From positions 148,735,596 through 148,799,595 of the forward strand of contig NC_051065.1 of assembly GCF_004664715.2 (NCBI RefSeq): 64,000 nt of DNA. Direction: 5' to 3'. A program made the translations under genes and the position numbers. Shown piece after piece: positions 30,320 to 41,722 of this stretch. Origin of the DNA: Peromyscus leucopus. Its lineage: Eukaryota; Chordata; Mammalia; Rodentia; Cricetidae. Within the stretch, counting starts at the first letter, position 1. Each line of letters begins with the position of its first letter. The notes under the pieces were generated by a model. That model was not told the DNA's origin, made no database searches, and saw only the letters and a list, made by a program, of their open reading frames with translations.

Positions 30320-30476
30320 TGGAATCACACCATGGCATATATATGGAGGTCAGAGGACAACTGGAAGGAGTCCGTTCTCGTCTTTCCTGTGGGTCCTGGA
30401 TATTGAATCTGGGTCATCAGTTTTGCTAGCTAGCAGCTTCTCACTGTTAGGTTCAATGTGCGGCCTCAACCCCTAA
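30320..30476 (-). mobile_element. B3-like SINE
   Basis: 'atggaggtcagaggacaactggaaggagtccgttctcgtctttcctgtgggtcctggatattgaatctgggtcatcag' is the reverse complement of a B3/B2-related SINE. Diverged. Confidence 0.6.
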
Positions 30477-31413
30477 AATGACAGTTTGGGTTCAGGGCAA
30501 GTTGGACTCTGAGTCAGTAAACACATGGATTGCTAGTGGATAAACAAAAGTCTAAAATCAGCATTTCTTAGAAACGTGTGCAGAGAGTTTCTGTGTTTCA
30601 GGAGGAGCCACTACTTCCCGTATCTTCACTCATAAGAGCAGGCATCAAGTCTGGAGCAGGAAGCCATGGTCACTACATGATAACTGGACATGCAGGCTCC
30701 CCAATATAGCAGCACCTTAGCTCTCTATTTGTTAAGTTTCTCCCTGGGGAATCCAGGAGGAGAAGCATACAACAAGCCTCCAGACACTTGAGGCAGATGA
30801 ACACCACCTTGGGATCCTCTCAAACAAGCCTCAACCTGCGTGCAGACAAGAAAGTTAAGAAATAAAGTCAATATCAACTTGTGTCTTCTCAATTCCCAGG
30901 AATGCTTTCCTACTATTTACTCTCAAATATTCAAATAAAAATGTAGGCTTTATATATCTACATCTATCTATATATCTATATACATAGTTACATATTTGAG
31001 AATTATTTAAGCATGATGGGCAGCCAATCGAAATGGATGCATATAAAACAAGGTGGCAAGATGTTCATATAGGATGAAGTGAATTAAGGAGGCTAATAGT
31101 CAATTACAAATAAATGAATAAATCAATGAAATAGAGGGATGCTGGAGCATCACACAAACCTTTGATTGCCTCCTTGATCGTAAAATGCATTTCTTGGACA
31201 AAAAGAGTAGCCTTTCTATGTTAAAATTGTACAGCACATATATTGTAGAGATCTGAACCACAGAGATTTATAAAATATGGTTTGGATCAATTAATATAAA
31301 ATATAAAAAAGGGTTTTCACAGACCCTTTCAGAGTGTTAGTGTTAGTGTATGCTTTGGCTTCTAATGATGACTGCACAGTGAGTCATTTACAGCTTCACT
31401 GGAGACACAAGAG

Positions 31414-31782
31414 TGCTGTGGATATTGTTCTGTATAAATCAAACAGATTGGCCAGTAGCCAGGCAGGAAGTATAGGCAAGACAAGGAGAGAAAAGAATTC
31501 TGGGAAGTGGAAGGCTGAGGCGGAGAGTCACTGCCAGCCGCTGCCATGACAAGCATTATGTGAAGATGCCGGTAAGCCACGAGCCATGTGGCAAGGTATG
31601 GATTAATAGAAATGGATTAATTTAAGATAGAAGAAGTAGATAGCAAGAAGCCTGCCACGGCCATACAGTTTGTAAGAAATATAAGTCTCTGTGTTTACTT
31701 GGCTGGGTCTGAGCAGCTGTGGGACTGGCGGGTGACAGAGATTTGTCCTGACTGTGGGCCAGGCAGGAAAACTCTAGCTACA
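31414..31782 (+). mobile_element. Solo LTR with perfect 6-bp TSD
   Basis: TGCTGTGGATATTG...AACTCTAGCTACA, 369 bp, TG...CA ends. It is flanked by CAAGAG at 31,408-31,413 and again at 31,783-31,788. It contains 'gattggccagtagccaggcaggaagtatagg' and 'tgggactggcgggtgacagagatttgtcctg', which I know as abundant in cricetid genomes (from memory). A 6-bp duplication fits a class II (ERVK-type) LTR. Confidence 0.85.
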
Positions 31783-32302
31783 CAAGAGAGTTTAGACTGC
31801 ATTTACATTTCAGAATAGGGAACAGGCTGGATCCAGACAGCCTAGCTTTACACATAGTACCTCCACTTGCTAAATGCTTCCTCTTTGGTATTTTTGTAAT
31901 GTATTAGAATAGTAACTCCAGATACATAGTGGGTCCCCTGTCTGTATCTCCTTGGCCCCCAGGAACAGGTCAAAGCTCTTGCATCATCATTTCTTTGTTT
32001 GCTTCCAAGTGTCCTTTGCCCATGAGAAGGTTTTACCCTGTTGAAGTCAGCCTGTGTTCTGCTCTACATTTTTCCATTTTGTATAAACATTTCTGTTTTG
32101 TTTTCTGGCCCTGAAAGACTCCATTTTATCACCCAGTTTTGACTTCATCTTGAGAAGGAAGGATGACTGTGTCCTGGGTGGACGCATAAACAAGACCATC
32201 TTTTGAGCAATACACCATTCAGACTTATGAGTGCTTATCCTTGGAAGCTGAAAATGCACCACCCAATGAGGTTACCAGGGTAGCTTGAGAATGTCAGGGA
32301 AC

Positions 32303-32638
32303 TTTGGAGGCCCACGAAGGTTTCCTAGTGAGATCTGAGTTTGCTTTACCCAGCAGGGCTACATCAGAGGATTACTTGAACTATGTGTGTGGTTACCAGG
32401 TGATTGGAAGGGTCTGTACTTGGCTGTGCTAGGGTGAGGTCTTTTGTTCCACCTCTTGGCATTCCTATAAAAGGCCCTTTAGAAGATACAGGAGGGGCCG
32501 GTGGATATTGATCCAGGCCCTCCTGAGGCTATCCTGTGTTTCTATCTCTTTCTTTCATCTATCTTTCTATCTAAATATTTCTCATCCCTCTCTACTCAAG
32601 AGCACCCTGGAGAAAAATTGGGGGCAGTTTCCCCCTCA
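32303..32638 (+). repeat. 5' LTR of the small provirus
   Basis: 336 bp, starting TTTGGAGGCCCAC (first bases mutated from TGTAGAGG in the 3' LTR) and ending CCCCCTCA. A TATA-type 'cctataaaaggccc' lies at 32,465-32,479. It is collinear with the 3' LTR, with scattered substitutions. Confidence 0.85.
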
Positions 32639-32640
32639 GA

Positions 32641-32658
32641 TGGCACCTGAACAGGGAC
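32641..32658 (+). other. Primer binding site, tRNA-Lys type
   Basis: TGGCACCTGAACAGGGAC starts two bases after the LTR end and differs at two positions from the canonical Lys-3 site TGGCGCCCGAACAGGGAC. This fixes orientation and points to a class II retroelement. Confidence 0.8.
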
Positions 32659-34765
32659 AGGAGACTTGGCAAAAGGAAATGTCACAGGTGTAAGGGGCCA
32701 TGCCTGATAATGAATTAAAAATAAAGGTGACAGTATTTTATTCTCTGGAGTGAAAGTAAAGTGGCTGAAGAAATGCTGAAGTGAAAAGTGAGACTGTGAC
32801 AAATCTCTCTCTCTCTCTCTAGGTTCCTTTCTTTCTCTCTTTCTTAATTTCTATCTATAAAACAAAGTAAAAATATAGAATTATGTATAAGAATATTAGA
32901 TAAGAAGAAATTCAGAATAAGAGTACAATTAGGAATATTGGGTACGAAAAAACAGGGTAAGGTAGAATATAGTGTAGAAAAAACTTAGAGTAAGATAGAA
33001 AAACAAGACAGAGGAGCTATATTCTTAGAACTACGAATGCAGACTCCTGGGGAAGAATCAGAGTCACGAAAAAAATACTGTGAAAGAAAATGGGCAGAAA
33101 AAGATTCCTGTGGAAGCTTTTGGCCTGTGGATATCTTAGATCTAAGTCCTGAGTGGCAGGGAAAAATTTTTTCCTTGAGGTGGATGCAGGCAAGACAAAA
33201 AAACCTCCACTCTGCTGATATTGCCACTGTATGAAAACATCATACCATCAGAATTAGTTTCCTTTTGGATATGAAGCTGAGAATAAGGAATACATGTCTT
33301 GGGGAAAACTTAGTAATTTTCTCTAAAAAAAACTGAAAGATTTTCAGGTCTTTCCTTCTCAGCTCTCTTTTCTTTTTATAAGGGCAAAATTAGACTCACC
33401 TGGAAGGAACATCTCTCAGAATGGGAAAATCACCTGTAATTGCCCTAGAAAAAAACCTCTTGGAACATGGCAAACCCTCTCTGCTAGTCCTGTCTCCCCT
33501 TCGAGCCAGTATTAGAAAAACAGCAGACACTTTGGACCCTAGCCAGTGTCCCCTGTGGCTAGTGCCTAGTGAGAGATGCCCAAGAGAACACAGGCAGAAA
33601 GCCCAGCAGGGGCAGCTTCCCCACAGCGTGGAGCCACAGCAGAGGTGGTGTGGGACCCAGGGAAAAGCTACTGGCATAGAGAAAGCCTTTAGCATAGGGC
33701 TGAGCCGAGGCTGAGGCATTAGAGACTCTGCATCTGGGGTGGAAACAAGTCAGGACAAAGAAGATCTATCAGGGAAAAAAGGCTTTCTGAAAAGTTGTTG
33801 TTTCAAGTACTCTTTTCACTGACCTAGTGAGGCAGAGGAAAAGCTTGGTTTCAGTACGAATAAAAAAGGCAGCTTGGGAAATGTAGTTTGTAACATCGTG
33901 GCAGTACAGGCAGGGCTGGAAGAAAATGCAGTCAGACCAGGACAAAAAAAATATATTTTTTCAAATATTCCCTGTAACAGAACAAAAAGACCCAGGGAAA
34001 TATTGCTAGTACCGTTCTACCCCCGCCCCCCCCCAAAAACCCACTCTGCTTTTCCAGCTCAAAACATTGCTTTTTTTTTTTTCCCAAATGCTGCTAGAAA
34101 GCAAAGCTTTACTTCCTGACAAATGAGAAATAGATGATGCCTGTCAGGAGGCAATTAAGATGCTAATGATGCTTCTCAAGTCATTTTGAACCCTTAAGAA
34201 AGCAAGGAAAAGAAGTCTGTACATTGGGAAATTGCTTTAGGTATGAAAAAACTTATAGGCAAATAAAAAACTTGGGTTGTGCTGAGATACTAGAGGAGAC
34301 AAATGAGGATAATGAGAGAAGTTCTTTGCCTTTTGAACAGGGCCTGCAGGGGGTGATTCCTTTGCAAATCTAATGGGGTCACAAGGAAGCATGTATTCAG
34401 AAAGGAGTGACTACTTTGTAGATGGGGACCAATCTCCTGAAAAATCTAGCTGTCTCACATAAATAGAGTCACTTCACTTGAAAGTTCCCTACAAGAAAAC
34501 AATGCTAAATTAGAATGCTTGCTAAGTGAATGCACTAATGGTTGTCAGAACAGGAAAAGTGTGCCAAGTACTAAAGTCTGAAAAGCCACAACTACAGTCT
34601 GAGCTGAATGACTCATGATCAGAGTGTATCACAGCAACTAGTAAAATGGCGTCAGGGTTGAGAAGCTAGTGAATGAAGTAAAAAATACTAAATCATGAAA
34701 ATGTTCTTCCACAGAATGGGCTAATAAATGATGTGTTCCATGATAAATAACACATCTATGTTCTT

Positions 34766-34766
34766 T

Positions 34767-34810
<44 letters not shown>

Positions 34811-35096
34811 GGTTTTTCGAGACAGGGTTTCTCTGTGTAGCTTTGCGCCTTTCCTGGGACTCACTTGGTAGCCCAGGCTGGCCTCGAACTCACAGAGATC
34901 CGCCTGGCTCTGCCTCCCGAGTGCTGGGATTAAAGGCGTGCGCCACCACCGCCCGGCTTCTTTTCTTTTTTTGAGTGTGCCTTTGGGGCTTGTCTTGGAA
35001 CTCACTCTGTAGACCAGGCTGGCCTTGAAGTCACAGAGATTCACCTATGTCTGCCTCCCAAGTTGGGATTAAAGGCATGTGCCACCACTGCCCAGC
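34766..35096 (-). mobile_element. Older B1 SINE, split by a younger B1
   Basis: The older B1 (body 34,970-35,096, reverse orientation) is bounded by 'acatctatgttctt' (34,752-34,765) and 'acatttatgttctt' (35,097-35,110), a 14-bp duplication with one mismatch. Its poly-T tail is interrupted by a second, near-consensus B1. Confidence 0.85.
34782..34957 (-). mobile_element. Young B1 SINE nested in B1 tail
   Basis: Near-consensus B1, reverse orientation: a ~29-nt T tract (34,782-34,810), 'ggtttttcgagacagggtttctctgtgtagctttgcgcctttcctggg' and the end 'caccaccgcccggc'. Intact CpGs mark it as recent. The T/C-rich run 'ttcttttctttttt' occurs on both sides, consistent with a target duplication in the older tail. 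Confidence 0.9.
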
Positions 35097-35664
35097 ACAT
35101 TTATGTTCTTGACTCCTTTGGACAGTAGCAGTTTCTATGAACAAATAACTGTCAGAAATATTGGGCTAATAAAAATCTATTAAAGACAAGGCATCATTTA
35201 AAGAGTTCGTAGCAGTCTAAAAAAGCAGCTTCAAAAAATCAAGACAGGGGAAAATTGTATCCTTAGTCACCAAAAGAAACTTGCTCGCTGCCTGAGTTTG
35301 GTATGAAACTAACATTTTATTTGCTTTAACAGAAAAATCTAAAGAATATCAGTTATAGATGATTGAGATTAATGATCTACTGAACAATGTTTCATGAGCA
35401 ATATTTTATGTATTATGTTATATATTTGGTCTAGATCCTTTAATCTCATAAATAGTACCATAAGAGAAGTATTCTTATTTCTACTTTCCAAGTAAAGTCC
35501 AAAGAAATTACTGTCTTGTTGGAAGAATAATGTAAATAGTTCTTTTAAGAAATCTCTCCTAGATAGGTGCTAAAGTTTATAAAATAATTCTATAGAGTTT
35601 CTTTTTGAATATATGTTTGTAAAAAGTGTAAATATATATAGTGATAGTCATGCTGCTTGCAAAT

Positions 35665-35765
35665 ATGTTAAATGTAAGGTTTGTAAAAAAGTGTAAGTGT
35701 AAATGTTGAATGTAAGTTTGTAAAAATGTAAATGTTGAATGTAAGTTTGTAAAAAGTGTATAGTG
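35665..35765 (+). repeat. Short tandem repeat (~33 bp unit)
   Basis: 'aatgttgaatgtaagtttgtaaaaa(g)tgtaa' occurs about three times inside the provirus interior. Confidence 0.8.
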
Positions 35766-36574
35766 ATGTTCATACTAGAATTATTTTTATTACTCTTTAC
35801 CTTCAGATATATTTGAAAATGTTTTATGATAGCCTAAAATATAATTTTATGGTCTCAGTGGTCCCTGAAAAACTTAAGCAAAGGTGTCATAATCATAACT
35901 AGGGGAGTTTTTCTGTCTTCTTTCTAAAAGTTTCCACTTATCCTCTATTTTAGTTTAAAAAGGGGTAGGCCTCCCCATAAATGGATAGGCCTCCCATAAT
36001 CGAGTTAGTTTGTACAGAAATTCTACTGCTGTGATAGAAACACATGTATATATGAGCTACTTAACAGCTAAAAGTGTCTTTATAATTAGCATGGTTTTTG
36101 TTTACTTGAGTGGATACTTTGAATTGTTTTGAAATGACTGTTTTCTCCTAGGAATCAAAATAGTCTCTTGAAAATTTTATCTATTATCTGTTAGGAGAGA
36201 GTTTTGATTTAGAAAAAGACTTGGTGCAGCTAAGACTATAGAATACACCTTAGACCCATTCCAAAAAGGATATTCCCTCTTTATTATCCTCTACTCCTTT
36301 ACTGGGAGGTGTGGCAGCTATGGAAATCACTGTGGACATTTGCAAGCTCTTAGTAGGGACCTGGGTCAGAGCTGAGTTAAGCTCTGTAACCCCCTCCTGC
36401 CAGAGGCTGGTAGCTAAATATGGGCAACTTTCTTCTTGATAGCTCCCAACCTAAATCAGAGTATGCTTAATGGAAAGTGCATCTCCATGACAGGTAAGGA
36501 AGATTATTCAAGAAGGATGATCTAAGACAGGCACAGTCTATCTGAGAGGCCTGGGGAGGCCCCTTTATTATATC

Positions 36575-36585
36575 AAGAAGGGGAG
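36575..36585 (+). other. Polypurine tract of the small provirus
   Basis: AAGAAGGGGAG lies two bases before the 3' LTR start at 36,587, as expected for plus-strand priming. Confidence 0.75.
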
Positions 36586-36586
36586 T

Positions 36587-36919
36587 TGTAGAGGCCCACA
36601 AAGGTTTCCTAGTGAGATCTGAGTTTGCTTTACCCAGCAGGGCTGCATTAGAGGATTACTTGACCACATGTGTGATTACCAGGTGATTGGAAGGGTCTGC
36701 ACTTGGCTGTGCTAGGAGGAGGTCTTTTGCTCCACCCATTGGCATTCCTATAAGAGGCCCTTTAGAAGATACAGGAAGGGCCAGTGGATATTGATCCAGG
36801 CCCTCCTGAGGCTATCCTGTGTTTCTGTTTCTCTCCCCTCTATCTTTCTGCCTAATTATCTCTTCTCCTTCTCTCCTCAAGAGTATTCTGGGGAAAATAT
36901 GGGGGCAGTTTCCCCCACA
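36587..36919 (+). repeat. 3' LTR of the small provirus
   Basis: 333 bp, TGTAGAGGCCCAC...TTTCCCCCACA, with 'ttcctataagaggccc' in place of the 5' LTR TATA box and 'atattgatccaggccctcctgaggctatcctgtg' shared with the 5' LTR. Confidence 0.87.
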
Positions 36920-36959
36920 GGGGACACTGAATTAAAAACCTCATAGGATAAGGCCTGTG

Positions 36960-37195
36960 TAGTTTGAATGAAAACGTTCAGTCCTTGGTTGATGGCACTG
37001 TTTGGAGAGGCTTAGGTGTGTGTGGCCTTCTGCTCTCTGTGGTTCAAGTTGTGAACCCTCAGCTGCTGCCCCAGCAGTCTGCTTCACTATCATGGACTTT
37101 TATCCCTCTGGAGCTAGCTGTCAACACCAACTCTTCTTCTCTAAGGTTCCTTGACCATGGTTCTTCATGAGACCAAAGAAAAGTAACTGACACAA
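36960..37195 (+). mobile_element. Degenerate URR1-type repeat
   Basis: 'gtagtttgaatgaaaacg.tcag' and a body ending 'gaccaaagaaaagtaactgacac' resemble the left half of the URR1-type elements elsewhere in the window. Internally much diverged. Confidence 0.4.
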
Positions 37196-37494
37196 TTGCC
37201 TCAAGACACATGCTTTCTAGCAGCTGAAAGAAGTCAAAAGAGTGACTAATAGCTGTTTGACAAACAGAAAATCTATGAACAAATTCCTCATTGGAAATAC
37301 TGATAAGCATAGTAAAATTACCATCAGCAGACAGGCAAGCTTAATTTAATGGGCATATATAAAATTTTGTGGTGGACAGAGAAAACTTGACACATGGACT
37401 GACTCCATGTTGAGTTGCAGAGCAAATCTTGTTGGCCTCAGAAATTCATCACCATATAAAACACGTTCAAATTTATTACATTTACTTTTTAGTG

Positions 37495-37640
37495 TGTGTG
37501 TATGTGTGTGTGCACGTGTGCATGCATATGCACATGTGTAGAAGACAGAAAAGTTGTGGCAATCATTTCTGTTTCCATCATTAGGTTCCAAGGATCAAAC
37601 TAATGGTTGTCAGACATGGCAGCAAGCACCTTTAACCATG
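37495..37640 (-). mobile_element. B3-like SINE with GT-rich edge
   Basis: 'gtgtgtgtgcacgtgtgcatgcatatgcacatgtgtagaagacag...ccaaggatcaaactaatggttgtcagacatggcagcaagcacctttaacc', the reverse complement of a B3-type SINE. Confidence 0.5.
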
Positions 37641-38039
37641 GAAAAGTGTGTGTCAGAGAAGCTTCATCCAGGTACCGGCCCCAAGGCTATGGCCAGGGCA
37701 CTAAAGGACCAACTCAACCACATGTATTCAATCAGGTGTTTTTAAAAAGGACTCACGCCTGTGTCCCAGCACAAGAGAGGCTGAGGCAGGAGGATTGTTG
37801 TGAGTTGGAGGCCAGCCAGAGAGCAACATAATACATTCAGCTTACATTGCAGAGTGTCAGAAAAATGAATCAAAACAGAAAACAAACCCCAGAAAAGTAC
37901 ACAAAAAAGCTGTGTGCTAACTGGCAGTCAAAAGAAGAACAGAGACTCTCAATTCAGACTGTGATTCTCCAGAGTACCAGCCATATTCAGTGACTCAGCG
38001 TGCCCTACAGTTTTGCAGAACACACTGTTGAGGCTCTAT

Positions 38040-38205
38040 GTGTTAGCTTTTATTGTCGGCTTGATATAGTCTCAGATGAAGGGGTGCCCAGATCAGATTA
38101 GCCTGTGGCTATGTCTTTGGCAATGCTCTTGATTGATGGTTGATGTAGGTGGGCCCAGGTCACTGTGGGCATGGCCATATAGCCTTTTCCAGATGCTGCT
38201 GGGAA
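38040..38205 (+). mobile_element. Dispersed rodent repeat (unnamed)
   Basis: 'tgttagcttttattgtcggcttgatatagtctcagatgaa' to 'gggcccaggtcactgtgggcatgg' is a very common rodent repeat theme that I cannot name reliably. Confidence 0.45.
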
Positions 38206-38209
38206 GGAA

Positions 38210-38294
38210 AGCCCTACTCATACATATGCATACAAACATACATATATTCTCATTGATATACACATACGCATATACAACTGGAATCTCTCTCTCT

Positions 38295-38355
<61 letters not shown>

Positions 38356-38445
38356 AAATGCTTATGTAAACAAACAAAAGGGCATCAATGTATGGCAGTG
38401 ACCAGTCATTTCCATGTAGAGAGGGTTTTCTTAACTTTCTGTTGA
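38210..38445 (+). repeat. Local duplication, copy A
   Basis: 'gccctactcatacatatgcatacaaac...' through (TC)n(AC)n to 'aaatgcttatgtaaacaaacaaaagggcatcaatgtatggcagtgaccagtcatttcc' and 'gttttcttaac'. It matches copy B at 39,668-39,895 end to end except for small changes. Confidence 0.92.
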
Positions 38446-38919
38446 TGGACAATCTGACAGGGGGCCACTTTAGATGTCATCATATTGAAGCATCCAAGGT
38501 ATAGCTTAGAAATAATCTAATGCTTTAAGTTAAAAGAAGAAGGCTGGTGTGGGCTGTGGAGGGGAAAAGAGGGTACAAATTTTGAAGAATTTAGGTAAAA
38601 ATAGGTAAAAAGTACAAAGGAAAATTGACCAGCAAAGGCAGCATGGAGTGTGCTATTCACAGGGAGGAATTCCTGAAAAGAAGATAAAAACTCCCTAATA
38701 ATTTATTCTCCACTGCTAAAACTGCATGGATAAGGATCTTACTTATAAGTGAGCTTAATGGTGAGGTAGTATTCATAGCTGAAAATAGAGGCAGTGGAGA
38801 TCAGAAAATTACTGATGGAATCAATATTCTGTTGAGACCAAAGAAGAGACAGCAGAGGAGAAAAAAAAAAAACAGCTTGAAAATAAAGACACACATGTGA
38901 GAAAAAGAGATAAAGGAGA

Positions 38920-38969
38920 GGGAGGGAGGGAGGGAGCGAGGGAGGGGGAGGGAGGAAGAGGGAGGGAGG

Positions 38970-39029
<60 letters not shown>
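38920..39029. repeat. (GGGA)n(GA)n purine tract
   Basis: About 110 bp of uninterrupted purine-rich simple repeat. The long frames across it are low-complexity artefacts. Confidence 0.97.
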
Positions 39030-39030
<1 letters not shown>

Positions 39031-39389
39031 TTAAAACAAAAACCATTAACACTGAGGAAACAATTTGATTGAAACATGATCGAGAGGACACAGGTAGTTT
39101 AACACTGAGATAATATCATCGTAACACAGAATCCCCACAGCACAGCAAACCCATCTAGATGCCTCACTGGAACTGAAGGCCATCCTGAGCTACATAGTCT
39201 ATGTGGAGGGGTGGTACACAATGTGCGAATATACCTGCATAGAGCACTATCCATAGCACTATACACAAGCAGCCACATCAGTCATGGTCATCTCCACTTT
39301 GCCTGTCATCACGACCAAGAAGAAAGGCCCACACTACCAAGTGTACTTTTCACAAGAGGATTTGTTAACATTTCAAATTTTATGTATTG

Positions 39390-39585
39390 TGAGGGTATCT
39401 GAGTATATGTACTCAAGGCACCAAATGCATTCAGGAATCCATGGATATCAGAAAAGGGTGTTGGGTGTTCCATGCTCGACACATGATTATGAGTCAGAGT
39501 TTAGGTCCTGGGACCTGAATGCAGGTCTTCTGCAAGAGTAGTAAGTGGTCTTACCACCAAACTATCTCACCAGAAACCATAAAAA
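39390..39585 (-). mobile_element. B3/B2-like SINE
   Basis: 'gtcctgggacctgaatgcaggtcttctgcaagagtagtaagtggtcttaccaccaaactatctcacca' is the reverse complement of the B3/B2 head. Diverged. Confidence 0.65.
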
Positions 39586-39667
39586 AATTTCTTAGGAAAG
39601 AAAATGAAGCTAAAAGGCTCATCACATGATCCTGTGATGGTGATGGGAGTGCACCAGTTGGTGTGTA

Positions 39668-39741
39668 TGAGCCCTACTCATACACATACATACAAACATA
39701 CATATACTCTCATTCATACACACATACACATATACAACTGG

Positions 39742-39810
<69 letters not shown>

Positions 39811-39895
39811 ACAAATGCTTACGTAAACAAACAAAAGGGCATCATGTATGGCAGTGACCAGTCATTTCCGTGTAGAGATGGTTTTCTTAACGTTC
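39668..39895 (+). repeat. Local duplication, copy B
   Basis: Partner of 38,210-38,445. The (TC)n and (AC)n tracts have different lengths, otherwise there are only scattered substitutions. Sequence beyond 'gttttcttaac.ttctg' is unrelated. Confidence 0.92.
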
Positions 39896-40250
39896 TGCAA
39901 TTCAGAAAGTTATTCAATAGTTCAGTGACAATGAAAGACAGAGACACTCTTAGTGTCAGAGCAAACAGGGTATGTATTAAGATTTATTATTCATTTTAGT
40001 GTTTCAAGTTATGTGTGAGGATTCTAATATTTACACAAAAACAAAGACAACAGTGGGAAAATACATAAGGTAGTTTATTTTAACTTAAAAATATTGGTTA
40101 TTTGTAAGGTTATATAAATCAAGAAACACATATTTCCTGAAACATACTGAAAACAAACAAAAACTACCAGAAAAAAGTAGAATATTGTGGTGTGGTGATG
40201 AACACTATGTTTAAAAGTTTAAAAAGAGAACTATAAAATAAAAATGCCTC

Positions 40251-40694
40251 TGACCTGTGAGCCCCACCTGCCCAAGGACAGATAACTTCCAGGAATATTG
40301 GGTGTACTCTTATAATTGCCTGATTTTGTTTACACAAGATAACAAACCACATGTTTTCACGTCTGTAAACAAGCTTGTTTGCCCCTAACAGCACGTAAGA
40401 AGGTTGCGTGCTTTCCTACATGTAGGCGGGATGTGTACCTGATTGCACATAGGCAGGAAGTGTGCCATTACATGATTTCCCTCTTGAATGCAGGCAGGCA
40501 AGAAGTACATAGCCTTGTGAGTTTTGCCTTTATAAGCCCCTTACTAATGTAATTTGGAGCATCTTGAGAGAGCTCTAATGTGCAGTACTGGCATCATGAG
40601 TATCTGGCACCAGAATCTGAATAAAGCCTCTTATTCGTTAAAATTTATTCATGGTCAGACTGGTCAATCTCTGAATGACCCGAGATCCATAACA
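40251..40694 (+). mobile_element. Solo LTR-like element
   Basis: A TG start at 40,251 or 40,256 ('tgacctgtgagccccacc'), TATA-like 'gcctttataagcccc' (40,527-40,541), poly(A) signal 'ctgaataaagcctcttattc' (40,617-40,636) and the end 'gacccgagatccataaca'. The layout is that of U3-R-U5. I could not find a convincing target duplication. Confidence 0.55.
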
Positions 40695-40922
40695 GTGGTG
40701 GTTAATTTCTGTGTCTAGCCTTGTGTTGATTGTGGAATGCCTGGGTGTGTCTATGATCAGAGCATTGGAAACACTGGACTCAGAATTGCAGTATGACTAT
40801 CAGTGTGGAGATCACTACGCAACCTACTGAGGGTCTTACAGGAGTTTTAGGTTGAGGAAAAACACTGCCCATCTGGCTTGCATGGCCACTGAGGCTATAA
40901 TAGAAACCCTAACTAAGACAGA
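40695..40922 (+). mobile_element. Dispersed rodent repeat ending '...aaccctaactaagaca'
   Basis: It begins 'gtggtggttaatttctgtgtctagccttgtg' and ends 'gaaaccctaactaagacag'. The ends resemble the URR1-type group while the middle differs, suggesting a related hAT-like element. Confidence 0.45.
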
Positions 40923-41351
40923 ATCCACCACTGGGACATGAAATCTTATCAGTTTTTGTAATCCTTGGAAACAGCATCATTGTGGCCTGGAGAAAGGAGG
41001 TTGTGAAGATAAAAGATCATCACGGTACCAGATCAGCTTAAGACTGGATAAACCAGAAAGAGGAAGAGGCTCCTGGGAAGGATGTGGCTTCTCTTCTCTA
41101 CAGTCACACCACTCTTCCTTAACACCCCAAGACAGGAACAGATTTCCTGGACAGCATCCAACTAGTGCAACTTGGCATGAGCTGTAATCTAGTAGGAAGA
41201 CACTCTTCTCCTCCTGGCTACCCATGTCCTACACTCCAAGTTTCCCTCTTCATGAGGAAGAATACTACTGCTTCTGCTTGTCCATGGCCCCTGTTCCCAC
41301 CCAGCATGCTTATGGTTTTCTTCTCAGATCTGTCACTGGAATTTGCTATGG

Positions 41352-41722
41352 CCAGTGCCTTAGGGTTTCTATTGCTGTGAAGAGACACCATAACCACAGT
41401 AACTTATAAAGAAAACATTTAACTGGGGTAGCTTACAGTTTCAGAGGTTTAGTCCATTATCTTCATAGTGAGAAGCATGGCAGTGTGCAGGCAGACATGG
41501 TGCTAGGGAAGGAGTTGAGACTTCTACATCTTGATTTGCAGGCAGCAGAAGGAGTCTGTGTCTACACTGAGTGTAGTTTGAGCACAGGAGACCTCAAAGC
41601 CCATCCCTACAATGACACCCTTCCTCCAACAAGGCTACAACTATGCCAAAAAAGCCACACCTCCTAATAGTGTCACTCCCTATGAGTTTATGGGGGCCAA
41701 TTACATTCAAACCACCACAGGC
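41352..41722 (-). mobile_element. URR1-type MITE, reverse
   Basis: 'gccttagggtttctattgctgtgaagagacaccataaccac' to 'atgggggccaattacattcaaaccaccacag'; near full length. Confidence 0.65.

Larger units (their letters stand above)
32303..36919 (+). mobile_element. Complete small provirus (mys-like), LTR to LTR
   Basis: 5' LTR 32,303-32,638, spacer GA, PBS, ~3.9 kb internal region (about 0.34 kb of it inserted B1s), purine tract and 3' LTR 36,587-36,919. Flanks are GGGAAC (32,297-32,302) and GGGGAC (36,920-36,925), a 6-bp duplication with one change. The internal region shows no recognisable gag, RT or integrase, only short broken frames, so it was mobilised in trans or is gutted. LTR size and 6-bp duplication recall the cricetid mys family; that link is from memory and unconfirmed. 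Confidence 0.8.

Noticed and set aside
33037..33719. ORFs inside the small provirus as possible gag
   Set aside because: No zinc knuckle, major homology region or protease motif visible; left as unassigned interior.
38739..39091. Long Ser-Leu-rich minus-strand ORFs
   Set aside because: Generated by the (GGGA)n(GA)n tract.
40192..40700. GTGGTG repeats as target duplication of the 40.2-kb LTR
   Set aside because: The copies are out of register with any TG start of the LTR; probably chance.
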